Shown here: positions 15,852 through 23,506 of the stretch, in pieces | Layout: each line of letters starts with the position of its first letter | Numbering within the stretch: position 1 is the stretch's first letter | NCBI RefSeq assembly: GCF_016584665.1 | Contig: NZ_BBJB01000088.1 | Location: 1-38,481 of the forward strand | Length of the DNA: 38,481 nt | Direction of reading: 5' to 3' | Origin: Pseudanabaena sp. lw0831 | GTDB taxonomy: Bacteria; Cyanobacteriota; Cyanobacteriia; Pseudanabaenales; Pseudanabaenaceae | The notes under the pieces: generated by a model | What the model was told of the DNA's origin: nothing | What the model saw: only the letters and a program-made list of their open reading frames with translations | The model's database searches: none | Made by a program: the position numbers and the translations under genes

Positions 15852-18800
15852 ATGTACTCAGAATCATCCAACGAACAATTAGCTGGCGCTTCTGTCTACC
15901 GTGTGGGTGGTAGCTTGCCTGTGGATGCGCCAACCTATGTAGAGCGACAAGCCGATCGCGAACTGTACGATCGCTTGAAAGCGGGAGATTGCTGTTATGT
16001 ATTTAACTCTCGACAGATGGGTAAGTCTAGCTTGCGGGTGCGAACGATCCAGAAGCTAGAGCGAGATGGGGTGGTCTGTGCAACGCTCGATCCGCAGACG
16101 ATCGGGACGCAGTTAGACCAGTCGCAGTGGTATGCCAGTGTGATCAGCAGCCTTGTGGAAAGTTTTGGATTAGAGGAGCGCTTCGATCTGGAAACATGGT
16201 GGGAAGCTAGACCTTTGCTTTCGCCTGTACGATGCCTAAGCGATTTTATTTCTAAGGTGCTTTTAGTTGAGATTTCGCAGCCAATTGTCATCTTTGTGGA
16301 AGAGATTGATAACTTGCTCAATCTACAGTTTAGAGCCGATGACTTTTTTATGCTGATTCGGGCTTTTTACGAAAACCGTACTCAAGAACCAAATTATAAT
16401 CGTCTGTCCTTTGCTTTTGTGGGTGTGACTACACCGAACGACTTGATTCGCGGTCAAAATCACTCTGCTTTTAATATTGGCGTAGCGATCGAGATGGGAG
16501 GTTTTCTCTTGTCGGAGGTACAGCCTTTAGCGATCGGTTTGGAAGGCAAGGTCAGCAATCCTTCAGCAGTTATGGGTGAGGTGTTGAAATGGACTGGGGG
16601 ACAGCCTTTTTTGACGCAGAAGTTGCTAAGTTTAGTGATTCGAGAAGTGGATGATGGACATGGCTTAGTTGGGGAAGATGTGGCGGGATGGATCGCTCAA
16701 ATTGTGCAGGTTCGCATTATTAATAATTGGGAAGCTCAGGATGTACCGCAACATTTGAAGACTTTGCAGGATCGGGTGTCAAGGATTGATGAAAGGGGAC
16801 GTGGGGAATTGTTAGGTTTATATCAGCAGATTTTAGGAAATTCCGCTCAGCAGGTTTTCAGAAATCCCCCCCAGCCCGCCTTGGGAAAGGGGGGAGAAGA
16901 GGAGGGAATCAAGGCTGATGATAGTTATGAGCAAATCCAACTGCGTTTGACAGGATTGGCGGTTAGGCATGATGACAGACTGGTGGTTTACAATCCGATT
17001 TATGCTGCGGTATTCAATCAGCAGTGGTTGGAGCGAACTTTAGCGGATTTGCGTCCAGCATTTTATGCGGAGGCGTTTCGATCATGGCTACTGGAGACAG
17101 ATCAGGGGCAAAATCATGGTTTTCTGCTGCGGGGACAGGCGTTGGTGGAGGCGGAGATATGGGCGACAGGAAAGCGCCTCAGTGATGGGGATGAGCAATT
17201 TTTGCGTGAAAGCCGAGAAAAGCAAAGACAAGAAATGGATCTCCAATTGGAAGCAGAACGCTTAGCAAGGGAGACAGCCGAAGGAGCAAATCAAATTTTG
17301 ATTGAGGCAGAGAAGACCGCAAAGCGCCGAGTAAGAATTGGTTCGATTATTTTAGCAGCAACACTTTTAGCTGCCAGTGTCGCAAGTGCTTGGGCTGTTA
17401 AAGCTGCAAAGGAGGTTGATGAAGCGAATAATAGAATTGCCAAAACTCAGCAAGAGGCAAAAGAGCTTACAGATAAAGCAAGAAATGATGCGGAAAATAA
17501 TGCGAAGGTGAAGATTGATAAAGCTGAGCAACAGGCAAGAGCGCTTACAGATAAAGCAAAAAAAGATGCGGAAAATGATGCGAAGGTGAAAATTGACAAG
17601 GCTGAGCAGGAGGTTAAAGATCTGACAGATAAGGCTGATCGAGATTTGTCGGAAATGGAGCAAAGGGCTGGGACAGTTCAACTAGAAGCAAAACTTAAAG
17701 TGCAGCAAGCAGAACTTAAAGTACACGAACAATCCGTCAAGTTTATTGGCATCAATAGCGAATTACAGAAACGAGAAATAAAACTCAGCGAGTTTAAAAA
17801 CAATTTACAAGATATCTGGAAATTGAGTCAAAGTGAACTCTATCGACAGCAAGGAAAATATGATGATGCATTGCAAAATTTAAATGAAGTTATTAAAGCT
17901 AATCCACGCAACAATTTTGCCTTGCTGAGCCGAGGGTTTACTTATGGAAACAAAGGTAGCTTTAAAGAAGCTGAAGCCGATTTTAGGGCTGCACTACAAA
18001 TTGATGAGCAAGACGAAGTTGCTTACCGTAATCTTGGCTATGTTCTACAAAAGCAAAACAAACTAGATGAAGCGATCTCCGCTTATCGTAAAGTGATCGA
18101 TATCAACCCCATTTATATCGATGCTTACAACGATTTAGGTAGTGTTTTTGTCAGTCAAAACAAACTAGACGAAGCGATCTCCGCCTATCGTCAAGCAATT
18201 GACATCGACCCCAAATATACCAATGCCTACTACAATCTGGGCATTGTTTTAGGCAAGCAAAACAAATTTGAGGAAGAGATCTCCGCCTATCGTCAAGCGA
18301 TTGCCATCGACCCCAAATATACTGATGCCTACTACAATCTGGGCGTTGTTTTAGGCAAGCAAAACAAATTTGAGGAAGCGATCTCCGCCTATCGTCAAGC
18401 GATTGCCATCGACCCCAAATATGCCCCTGCTTACTACAATCTGGGCGTTGTTTTAGGCAAGCAAAACAAATTTGAGGAAGCGATCTCCGCCTATCGTCAA
18501 GCGATTGCCATCGACCCCAAATATTCCCGTGCTTACCACAATCTGGGATCTATCCTAGACGACCAAAATAAACTAGACGAAGCGATCGCCGCCTATCGCA
18601 AAGCTATTGCTATTGATCCTAAATATACGGCTACTTACAACAATATGGGGGTTACTCTAAATAAACAAAACAAACTAGATGAAGCGATCGCCGCCTATCG
18701 CCAAGCAATCTCCATCGATCCCAAATATGCCTTGGCTTACTCCAATCTTTGCCGAGCAGGTAGTATTGCAGGACAAGCAAGAGAAACACTATCTGATTGT

Positions 18801-19046
18801 GAACAAGCCGTCGAACTTGCTTCGCCAAACAATAAAGACTTTTATAGAGATTATCGGGGACTTGCTAGAGCAATTACTGGAAATATCCAAGGTGCAATTG
18901 AAGACTTTCAAGCATACTTAAAAGTGCAGAATGCTAGTAGTAATAGATATAAAATTCGTCAGCGATGGGTTGAGGAATTGCGTGCAGGTAAATCTCCCTC
19001 TGAAATCTTCACCAAAGAGGTTCTTGAACAATTGAGAACCGAGTAA
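15852..19046 (+). CDS. AAA-like ATPase with transmembrane segment, coiled coil and C-terminal TPR array
   Basis: The protein has 1064 residues. An AAA-like (STAND) domain occupies about 10-300, with NSRQMGKSS at 52-60 and [10 protein letters not shown] at 145-154. A winged-helix-like region follows, then one transmembrane helix (about 495-516) and a Lys/Glu/Ala coiled coil (517-660). The coil contains two near-identical [18 protein letters not shown] units. About ten TPR motifs (665-1030) complete it. Several TPR units (about 770-890) are almost identical in protein and DNA. Residues 337-352 (NPPQP...KGGEEEG) come from a C/G-rich repeat carried in frame. With the CHAT-AAA gene just upstream it resembles a sensor/scaffold plus protease pair, anchored at the membrane with TPRs as the likely recognition surface. 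Confidence 0.85.
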   Translation: MYSESSNEQLAGASVYRVGGSLPVDAPTYVERQADRELYDRLKAGDCCYVFNSRQMGKSSLRVRTIQKLERDGVVCATLDPQTIGTQLDQSQWYASVISSLVESFGLEERFDLETWWEARPLLSPVRCLSDFISKVLLVEISQPIVIFVEEIDNLLNLQFRADDFFMLIRAFYENRTQEPNYNRLSFAFVGVTTPNDLIRGQNHSAFNIGVAIEMGGFLLSEVQPLAIGLEGKVSNPSAVMGEVLKWTGGQPFLTQKLLSLVIREVDDGHGLVGEDVAGWIAQIVQVRIINNWEAQDVPQHLKTLQDRVSRIDERGRGELLGLYQQILGNSAQQVFRNPPQPALGKGGEEEGIKADDSYEQIQLRLTGLAVRHDDRLVVYNPIYAAVFNQQWLERTLADLRPAFYAEAFRSWLLETDQGQNHGFLLRGQALVEAEIWATGKRLSDGDEQFLRESREKQRQEMDLQLEAERLARETAEGANQILIEAEKTAKRRVRIGSIILAATLLAASVASAWAVKAAKEVDEANNRIAKTQQEAKELTDKARNDAENNAKVKIDKAEQQARALTDKAKKDAENDAKVKIDKAEQEVKDLTDKADRDLSEMEQRAGTVQLEAKLKVQQAELKVHEQSVKFIGINSELQKREIKLSEFKNNLQDIWKLSQSELYRQQGKYDDALQNLNEVIKANPRNNFALLSRGFTYGNKGSFKEAEADFRAALQIDEQDEVAYRNLGYVLQKQNKLDEAISAYRKVIDINPIYIDAYNDLGSVFVSQNKLDEAISAYRQAIDIDPKYTNAYYNLGIVLGKQNKFEEEISAYRQAIAIDPKYTDAYYNLGVVLGKQNKFEEAISAYRQAIAIDPKYAPAYYNLGVVLGKQNKFEEAISAYRQAIAIDPKYSRAYHNLGSILDDQNKLDEAIAAYRKAIAIDPKYTATYNNMGVTLNKQNKLDEAIAAYRQAISIDPKYALAYSNLCRAGSIAGQARETLSDCEQAVELASPNNKDFYRDYRGLARAITGNIQGAIEDFQAYLKVQNASSNRYKIRQRWVEELRAGKSPSEIFTKEVLEQLRTE
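16862..16905 (+). repeat. C/G-rich repeat element inside the AAA-TPR gene
   Basis: AAATCCCCCCCAGCCCGCC is followed by GGGAAAGGGGGGAG. The same type of C-tract/G-tract element is found between genes at 7060-7130 and 38398-38432. Here it is read in frame as [15 protein letters not shown], at the junction between the ATPase and the following domain. Confidence 0.65.
18050..18740 (+). repeat. 102-bp tandem coding repeats (TPR units)
   Basis: Successive 102-bp units encode 34-residue TPRs with shared text such as GCGATCTCCGCCTATCGTCA and ATCGACCCCAAATATGCC. The units around 18260-18540 are nearly identical at DNA level, including silent positions, which points to recent duplication or gene conversion. 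Confidence 0.85.
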
Positions 19047-19091
19047 AGAAGATTTTCCATTTAGCGATCGCATTTTTTTGTGATGAATTTA

Positions 19092-19313
19092 GCGATCGCT
19101 GATTTTATCTACAACGCTCTATTTGCGATCTCGCTTGATGATGACAAATTGCGATCGCAATTTTTATCTATAAGGCTCAATTTGCGATCGCGCAATTGAT
19201 GATGACAAATTGAGATCGCAGATTTTGTCTATAAGGCTCAATTTGCGATCTCGCTTGATGATGACAAACTGCGATCGCAATTTTTATTTATAAGGCTCAA
19301 TTTGCGATCGCGC
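19092..19313. repeat. Tandem HIP1-carrying repeats, four units of about 60 bp
   Basis: Units begin at 19092, 19151, 19212 and 19271, spacing 59-61 bp; the last is incomplete. Each unit reads GCGATCGC, TTTTATCTATAAGGCTC, ATTTGCGATCGCGC, then TTGATGATGACAAATT. At unit junctions the HIP1 site expands to the 18-bp palindrome AAATTGCGATCGCAATTT. No open frame covers it. Single copies recur between the following toxin-antitoxin genes. Confidence 0.9.
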
Positions 19314-19325
19314 TATGTAGATTTA

Positions 19326-19685
19326 TTAACTTGGTTCATAATCAACACAAATTACTAAACCAGCCAGCAATTCTTGCAAAACCTCATCAGAAATTCGACC
19401 CAATTGCCTCACAAATCGCTCAGTTGAAATACTCCGAACTTGCAAAACATTTCCCGCAGAATCTCGACTGAGTTGATTCTCTGGACTCGCCTCAATCTTT
19501 ACCATAAACAGGCGATCATGAAATTTTTCTTGCCAGCTTGTGATCGGAATAACAATTCTTAAAGGAATGGGATTAAAGATTTCGACGCTAATAATCACAA
19601 CAGGACGAGTCTTCTGAATTTCTTGCCCCCTAGTTGGATTCAGGTCAACTAACCAAATTTCTCCCCGCTTAGGAATACTCATCAT
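19326..19685 (-). CDS. mazF: MazF/PemK-family toxin (endoribonuclease)
   Basis: MazF toxins cut mRNA at short sequences when their antitoxin is lost. The 119 residues show the family pattern: RGEIWLVDLNPTRGQEIQKTRPVVIIS at the N-terminus (conserved Arg and the TRP motif), LRIVIPITS in the middle, and QVRSISTERFVRQLGRIS with the conserved Asp-Gln-(I/V)R-like region. Length is normal. Its start overlaps the end of the upstream antitoxin gene by about 17 bp, typical of translational coupling. Consecutive TTG-ATG-ATG codons make the exact start uncertain; I give the first ATG. Confidence 0.9.
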   Translation of the reverse strand: MMSIPKRGEIWLVDLNPTRGQEIQKTRPVVIISVEIFNPIPLRIVIPITSWQEKFHDRLFMVKIEASPENQLSRDSAGNVLQVRSISTERFVRQLGRISDEVLQELLAGLVICVDYEPS

Positions 19686-19965
19686 CAATTTCCCAATCTT
19701 CTGTATCTAAAACAGAAAACTCTGTAAGTTCTGGCTCACTTAGAAAATCATTAGCAGTATTGGTAATAAACGGAGTAATGTGATGATGTCTCTCTGCGAT
19801 AGGCATTAACGCAATCTCGCGAAGAGATAGCTTAGATTCTGCATTTTTTGTATTAGAAGTTTGTCGAAGTCGTTCCGTAAACTCAAGAACTTCTTGCAGC
19901 TTTTCGAGTGGTAGCGATCGCAAATTTCTTAAGATGATTTGCTCAATATTAGCTGTACTTTGCAT
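19669..19965 (-). CDS. Probable antitoxin partner of the MazF-family toxin
   Basis: This 98-residue acidic protein is encoded immediately before, and overlapping, the mazF-like gene. The N-terminal part (about 6-32, IEQIILRNLRSLPLEKLQEVLEF) is a helix typical of small cyanobacterial antitoxins. The C-terminus is acidic and probably disordered (DTEDWEIDDEYS), as expected for the part that blocks a MazF active site. I do not recognise a named antitoxin family. The role is inferred from position, size and charge. Confidence 0.75.
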   Translation of the reverse strand: MQSTANIEQIILRNLRSLPLEKLQEVLEFTERLRQTSNTKNAESKLSLREIALMPIAERHHHITPFITNTANDFLSEPELTEFSVLDTEDWEIDDEYS

Positions 19966-20055
19966 AGATTTTTATTTTGCTGATACATACTGACTATATT
20001 TAGCTTACTCTATGCGAGCGCCTATTTCCACCTTACGCAACTTATATCTTTTTAG

Positions 20056-20122
20056 GCGATCGCAATTTTTATCTGTAAGTCTCTATTCGCGATCGCAATC
20101 GATGATGACAAATTGCGATCGC
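20056..20122. repeat. Interspersed HIP1-carrying repeat, single copy
   Basis: GCGATCGC, then TTTTTATCTGTAAGTCTCTATT, GCGATCGCAATCGATGATGACAAATT, and a closing GCGATCGC, 59 bp from the first to the last HIP1 site. It lies upstream of the RelE-type pair and matches the unit at 19092-19313. Confidence 0.88.
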
Positions 20123-20178
20123 CCCTAAACGAGTAAAGTTTATAATAGGCAAAAGCTAATTCATTAACATTAAAACCT

Positions 20179-20400
20179 ATGCATCAACTCCAAGAACAAT
20201 ACATTACCAACGCTCAAGGCGATCGCATAGCAGTTATCCTCGATATTACTGCATATCAAAAGTTACTTGAAGAAATGGATGAATTTCTCTGCTGGAAAGG
20301 ATATCAACAAGCAGTTGAAGAAACAGACCCAGAAATTGCTAATGGTGATTTTATAACCCTAGAGCATTACCTAGCAAATGAAGTACAGCAAGCATCATGA
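20179..20400 (+). CDS. Antitoxin of a RelE-type pair (Phd/RelB-like)
   Basis: The protein has 73 residues. The start, YITNAQGDRIAVILDITAYQKLLEEMDE, is the Phd/YefM-like pattern of a short strand pair and helix that forms the DNA-binding dimer. The acidic C-terminal half would wrap the toxin. It overlaps the toxin gene by 4 bp (ATGA), the usual coupling for this class. Such antitoxins normally repress their own promoter, which would lie in the 20123-20178 interval. The exact family is not certain. Confidence 0.82.
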   Translation: MHQLQEQYITNAQGDRIAVILDITAYQKLLEEMDEFLCWKGYQQAVEETDPEIANGDFITLEHYLANEVQQAS

Positions 20401-20657
20401 GTTATCAAGTTAACTTACCAAAAACAGTTCAGAAGCAACTGAACGCATTACCGCAGGAACTCAAAGAACGGATTTTAAAGTGCATAGTGCAGTTACAAGA
20501 AGAACCTAGACCCGCTAACTCATTACAAATGAAGGGAGGACAAGGCTTTCGATTGAGAATTGGAGACTATCGTGTTTTGTATGATATTGACGACAGTAGT
20601 AAACTCATCAACTTAAGACGTATAGGACATCGACGTGAAATCTATCGAGATTTGTAA
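20397..20657 (+). CDS. RelE/ParE-superfamily toxin
   Basis: The protein has 86 residues. It shows the RelE layout: a starting strand YQVNLPKTVQKQL, two helices (LPQELKERILKCIVQLQEEP), then RLRIGDYRVLYDIDD and a final strand LINLRRIGHRREIYR. The basic residues expected in ribosome-dependent mRNA cleavage are present in GDYRVLY and in GHRREIYRDL. Length is normal for RelE. It is translationally coupled to the antitoxin just before it. RelE and ParE toxins cannot be separated with certainty on sequence alone; the ending favours RelE. Confidence 0.88.
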   Translation: MSYQVNLPKTVQKQLNALPQELKERILKCIVQLQEEPRPANSLQMKGGQGFRLRIGDYRVLYDIDDSSKLINLRRIGHRREIYRDL

Positions 20658-20684
20658 GATATTTTGCGATCGCCGATCTCAACC

Positions 20685-20740
20685 TAACTCAATTTCAGAC
20701 TTTTACCGCGATCGCAATTTTATCTACAAGGCTCTATTGA
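20685..20740. repeat. Partial interspersed repeat
   Basis: The flank TAACTCAATTTCAGACTTTT leads into GCGATCGCAATTTTATCTAC and AAGGCTCTATTGA, where similarity to the 60-bp unit stops. The same flank occurs at 22633 and 23331, so it seems to belong to a longer form of the element. Confidence 0.75.
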
Positions 20741-20800
20741 TTTTTTGACTTAGCGATCGGCAATATCGCTAATATAGATTAAGCTATCACTAAAAAAGTT

Positions 20801-21220
20801 ATGCAAAAACTGACATTAGAGCTACCTGAGCCACTTTTTCAACAGTTGACTCGCATTGCCGAGCTAACCGCTCAACCTTTAGAATCGTTGGCTTTACAGA
20901 GTATTACAGGTAATCTGCCACCCTCAGTCGAGAACTTGCCATTAGAAATGCAAGCTGAGTTATCGAAAATGCAATTATTAAAAGTCAATCAATTATTAGA
21001 AATTGCCCATAGTCAAGTCTCAGAAATACATTGCGATCGTCACCAGTATTTGCTTGAGAAAAACCAACAGTCTGAACTTTCTGAAACAGAATATCAAGAA
21101 CTCCAAAATTCAGGAAAGACAGTCGATCGGATGATGTTAGCCAAAGCCCATGCATGGGCAATATTAAGGTGGCGCGGATATCCAATCCCAACCCTAGATG
21201 AGTTGCCAACAGAAGCATAA
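20801..21220 (+). CDS. Small protein paired with an HNH nuclease (ribbon-helix-helix-like N-terminus)
   Basis: The protein has 139 residues. The start, MQKLTLELPEPLFQQLTRIAE, looks like a ribbon-helix-helix strand and first helix as found in antitoxins. The middle is helical and the C-terminus has AKAHAWAILRWRGYPIPTLDELP. The stop codon overlaps the ATG of the HNH nuclease gene by one base (TAATG), so the two are translationally coupled. Antitoxin or regulator of the nuclease is the obvious inference. I do not recognise a named family with a proven function. Confidence 0.7.
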   Translation: MQKLTLELPEPLFQQLTRIAELTAQPLESLALQSITGNLPPSVENLPLEMQAELSKMQLLKVNQLLEIAHSQVSEIHCDRHQYLLEKNQQSELSETEYQELQNSGKTVDRMMLAKAHAWAILRWRGYPIPTLDELPTEA

Positions 21221-21639
21221 TGTCATCTATCCCAATGGCTATTCGCCAACAAGTTATTTCTGAAGCTGAGCATCGCTGTGAGTACTGCCTAACCTCCAGT
21301 CGGCTAATCGGTATGCCATTAGTTATCGATCATATTATGCCTAAATCTTTAGGTGGCGGCGATGAGCGCGAAAATATAGCAGCTTCTTGCTATCGCTGTA
21401 ATGAGTTTAAAGGTGCAAGAATTCAAGGTGTCGATCCTGAAACAGATGAGTTGACAATGTTCTTTAATCCACGAAAAAAATTATGGATAGAACATTTTGC
21501 TTGGATAAATGGAGCAACTCAGGTTATTGGTGTAACCGCAACTGGGAGAGTGACAGCCACAGCTTTACGAGTCAATAATGAATATATTGTCGCGACAAGA
21601 GGTATTTGGGCAGCTAGAGGCTGGCATCCACCTTATTAG
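21220..21639 (+). CDS. HNH endonuclease
   Basis: The protein has 139 residues. The zinc-supported HNH fold is plain: Cys20-x2-Cys23, VIDHIMPKSLGG with Asp37-His38, an Asn at about 52, and Cys57-x2-Cys60 in SCYRCNEFKG. The C-terminal half (70-139) is a compact domain without known motif (FFNPRKKLWIEHFAW, TATGRVTATALRVNNEYIV). HNH proteins of this size cut DNA. Coupling to a small upstream gene inside a toxin-antitoxin cluster suggests a restrained nuclease. Whether its target is host or foreign DNA is unknown. Confidence 0.88.
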   Translation: MSSIPMAIRQQVISEAEHRCEYCLTSSRLIGMPLVIDHIMPKSLGGGDERENIAASCYRCNEFKGARIQGVDPETDELTMFFNPRKKLWIEHFAWINGATQVIGVTATGRVTATALRVNNEYIVATRGIWAARGWHPPY

Positions 21640-21656
21640 TTGTAATTTTTGCATAG

Positions 21657-21724
21657 GCGATCGCAATTTTTATCTACAAGGCTCTATTTGCGATCGCGAT
21701 CGATAGATGACAAATTGCGATCGC
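21657..21724. repeat. Interspersed HIP1-carrying repeat, single copy
   Basis: GCGATCGCAATTTTTATCTA, CAAGGCTCTATTTGCGATCG, CGATCGATAGATGACAAATT and a final GCGATCGC, 60 bp between the outer HIP1 sites. It fills the gap between the HNH gene and the nucleotidyltransferase gene. Confidence 0.88.
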
Positions 21725-21755
21725 CTAGCAACTTTTTGGCTTCTGAGCTATAGTT

Positions 21756-22184
21756 ATGAAATCTAAGGTAAAGACTAAATCAATGGAAGTCCAGAAGCAA
21801 TCCAGCCAAGAAAAAATTACACCACTAAGCGATCGCATCATTCCCCTTCAAGTTGCGACTCAAACAAATTTGCAAATAGAGCAATTACTCTTAGATATTA
21901 CCAATCGACTTGTACAAGAATTTAGACCAGAAAATATTTTTTTATTTGGCTCCCATGTTTGGGGAAACCCTCACAAAGACAGCGATCTGGATTTACTGGT
22001 TATTGTCACAGAAAGCAATCTCTCCTCTAGCAAACGTTCTTCTATTGCTTACCGATGCTTAAGGGATATTCCTTATCCCTTAGATATTTTAGTAAAAACC
22101 CGAAAAGAAATAGAAAAATTTGCACAGATTCCAATATCTCTAGAACATCAAATATTAAATAAAGGAAGATGTCTTTATGGATAG
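21756..22184 (+). CDS. Minimal nucleotidyltransferase (MNT), probable antitoxin of an MNT/HEPN pair
   Basis: The protein has 142 residues. The nucleotidyltransferase motif GSx10DxD is exact: Gly65-Ser66 and Asp77-Leu78-Asp79 in FLFGSHVWGNPHKDSDLDLL. In known MntA/HepT pairs the MNT protein inactivates the HEPN ribonuclease by adding AMP. The N-terminal 35 residues are polar and probably disordered; the ATG at residue 10 is an alternative start. It overlaps the following HEPN gene by 8 bp. Confidence 0.85.
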   Translation: MKSKVKTKSMEVQKQSSQEKITPLSDRIIPLQVATQTNLQIEQLLLDITNRLVQEFRPENIFLFGSHVWGNPHKDSDLDLLVIVTESNLSSSKRSSIAYRCLRDIPYPLDILVKTRKEIEKFAQIPISLEHQILNKGRCLYG

Positions 22185-22584
22185 TAAAGACGAATTAGTG
22201 CAAAATTGGCTTATCAAGGCTCAACACGACTTACTCGCTGCCAAGAAACTAAGTGTCGAGCCAGAAATCTATGCAGATATTGCAATCTATCACTGCCAAC
22301 AATCAGCCGAAAAAGCCGTCAAAGGTTTTTTGATCTTACATGACCAAGAATTTCCGAGAACCCATGATATCCGTTTGCTTATTCAATTAGCGATTAGGAT
22401 CAACCCAAGTTTCGAGCATTATCAAGAAACCTCAGAAATACTCACTCCTTATGCCACAGAGTTTCGATACCCAAGTGATGTAATGCAACCGAACCCAGAA
22501 GAATTAGCGGATGCACTAATTAAAGCAGAAGAGCTTTTCGATTTTGTCAATTCTCTTCTCCCTGATGAAATCAAAACTTCTTAG
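22177..22584 (+). CDS. HEPN-domain protein, partner of the MNT protein
   Basis: This all-helical protein has 135 residues. WLIKAQHDLLAAKKL, YHCQQSAEKAVKGFLI and PRTHDIRLLI are the conserved blocks of the HEPN family (PF05168 type), and EFRYPSD follows. I do not see the R-x4-6-H ribonuclease motif that marks active HepT toxins, so this member may be a different HEPN class. Gene overlap with the MNT gene supports a shared complex. Confidence 0.82.
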   Translation: MDSKDELVQNWLIKAQHDLLAAKKLSVEPEIYADIAIYHCQQSAEKAVKGFLILHDQEFPRTHDIRLLIQLAIRINPSFEHYQETSEILTPYATEFRYPSDVMQPNPEELADALIKAEELFDFVNSLLPDEIKTS

Positions 22585-22632
22585 CTTAAGCACAACTAAA
22601 GATAAGAAAAATGATCGCCTCTTCCTTTTATC

Positions 22633-22717
22633 ACTCAACTTCTGACTTTTGAGGTGAATATTTTTATCTAAAAAGCTCTATTCGCGATCGCGCTTGATGA
22701 TGACAAATTGCGATCTC
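22633..22717. repeat. Interspersed repeat, long form
   Basis: The flank ACTCAACTTCTGACTTTTGA leads to TATTTTTATCTAAAAAGCTC, then TATTCGCGATCGCGCTTGAT and GATGACAAATTGCGATCTC. The first HIP1 site has decayed to GGTGAATA and the last to GCGATCTC. Confidence 0.82.
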
Positions 22718-22816
22718 TGATTATGGAAGATTGGATAGGCGATCGCTGTCAAAACCTGAAAAGTCTTATATTATGGTAAGTATCGTATAAATTCATGCTA
22801 TCAGGCATTACAAAAA

Positions 22817-23041
22817 ATGCAAGTCAGTTATCGATTGAATGCTAATGAACTTGACAACAGTTTTCTAGAGAGCTTAAAAGCTGCTTTCCAAAACAAAGAA
22901 ATGGAGATAGTTGTATATGAAAGTGATGAAACCGCTTTTCTGTTACAAAATCCCGCTAATAGAAAGAGATTACTAACTGCAGTGGAAAACATTCAAAACC
23001 GTAACAATCTCGTAGAACTTAATTGGGATAATATCTCTTGA
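22817..23041 (+). CDS. YefM-like antitoxin
   Basis: The protein has 74 residues. The C-terminal half, DETAFLLQNPANRKRLLTAVENIQ, is typical of YefM/Phd-type antitoxins that pair with YoeB. The N-terminal half would form the DNA-binding dimer. It is intact. The coupled YoeB gene that starts at its stop codon is broken, so this may be an antitoxin left without an effective toxin. Confidence 0.82.
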   Translation: MQVSYRLNANELDNSFLESLKAAFQNKEMEIVVYESDETAFLLQNPANRKRLLTAVENIQNRNNLVELNWDNIS

Positions 23042-23289
23042 GAAGACGAATCCTCTTTGAAGCAGAAGCCTTTGAGGACTATAACGCATGGGCATAAATG
23101 GATCGCAAAATTTTAGAACTTATCAAAGATATTGAGCGATCGCCTTTTTCAGGTATCGGTAAACCTGAACCTCTAAAATATGGACTAAGTGGATTTTGGT
23201 CAAGACGCATTAGTGATGAACATCGTCTCGTCTATCAAGTCACTGACACAGAGATTCTAATTGCTGCTTGTAAAAGTCATTATGAGTAA
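23038..23289 (+). pseudogene. yoeB: YoeB-type toxin gene interrupted by a stop codon
   Basis: The frame that begins at TTG 23038 (overlapping the antitoxin stop) reads RRRILFEAEAFEDYNAWA, then TAA at 23095-23097. It continues in the same frame as [36 protein letters not shown] and [12 protein letters not shown] to KSHYE. Compared with YoeB the stop is within the first helix, and about four residues are missing after DRKI. The catalytic Glu, Arg, His and Tyr positions (KPEPL, WSRRI, SHY) survive. An ATG directly follows the stop, so re-initiation could give a 63-residue piece without the first strand. Loss of function is likely but not certain. Confidence 0.85.
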
Positions 23290-23330
23290 ATGAGATTAGA
23301 AATAGGCACGAGCGATCGCTTATTTCTAAC

Positions 23331-23361
23331 TAACTCAATTTCTGACTTTTGAGGCGATCGC
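23331..23361. repeat. Flank-only fragment of the interspersed repeat
   Basis: TAACTCAATTTCTGACTTTT then GAGGCGATCGC matches the left flank of the copies at 20685 and 22633, without the body of the unit. The rest of the gap to 23506 holds only a 19-codon frame (23372-23431) that I do not support as a gene. Confidence 0.7.
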
Positions 23362-23506
23362 CACTTTTCAAATGGATTCTCTCTTTACTCCTGAACAAAC
23401 GCTAGATGAGGATTTTTTGCCTGAAGGTTAGTTTCTAGATTTAGTGACGATAGCATCAAACTAATAATTGCTAGTATATCCCTTAATTAGGACTGCTCGA
23501 ATCTTT

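Noticed and set aside
17367-17681. Antisense frame of 104 codons opposite the coiled coil
   Set aside because: It is a by-product of the repetitive Lys/Glu/Ala codons on the other strand.
19092-19313. Tandem repeats that look at first like a CRISPR array
   Set aside because: Whole 60-bp units repeat without unique spacers of constant length, and no cas gene is in the window.
23098-23289. A complete 63-residue toxin gene starting at 23098
   Set aside because: The upstream in-frame sequence is clearly the N-terminus of YoeB separated by a stop, so a broken gene explains the data better.
23372-23431. A 19-codon frame MDSLFTPEQTLDEDFLPEG
   Set aside because: It is too short, has no clear ribosome site or neighbour, and may be a leftover of a lost gene.
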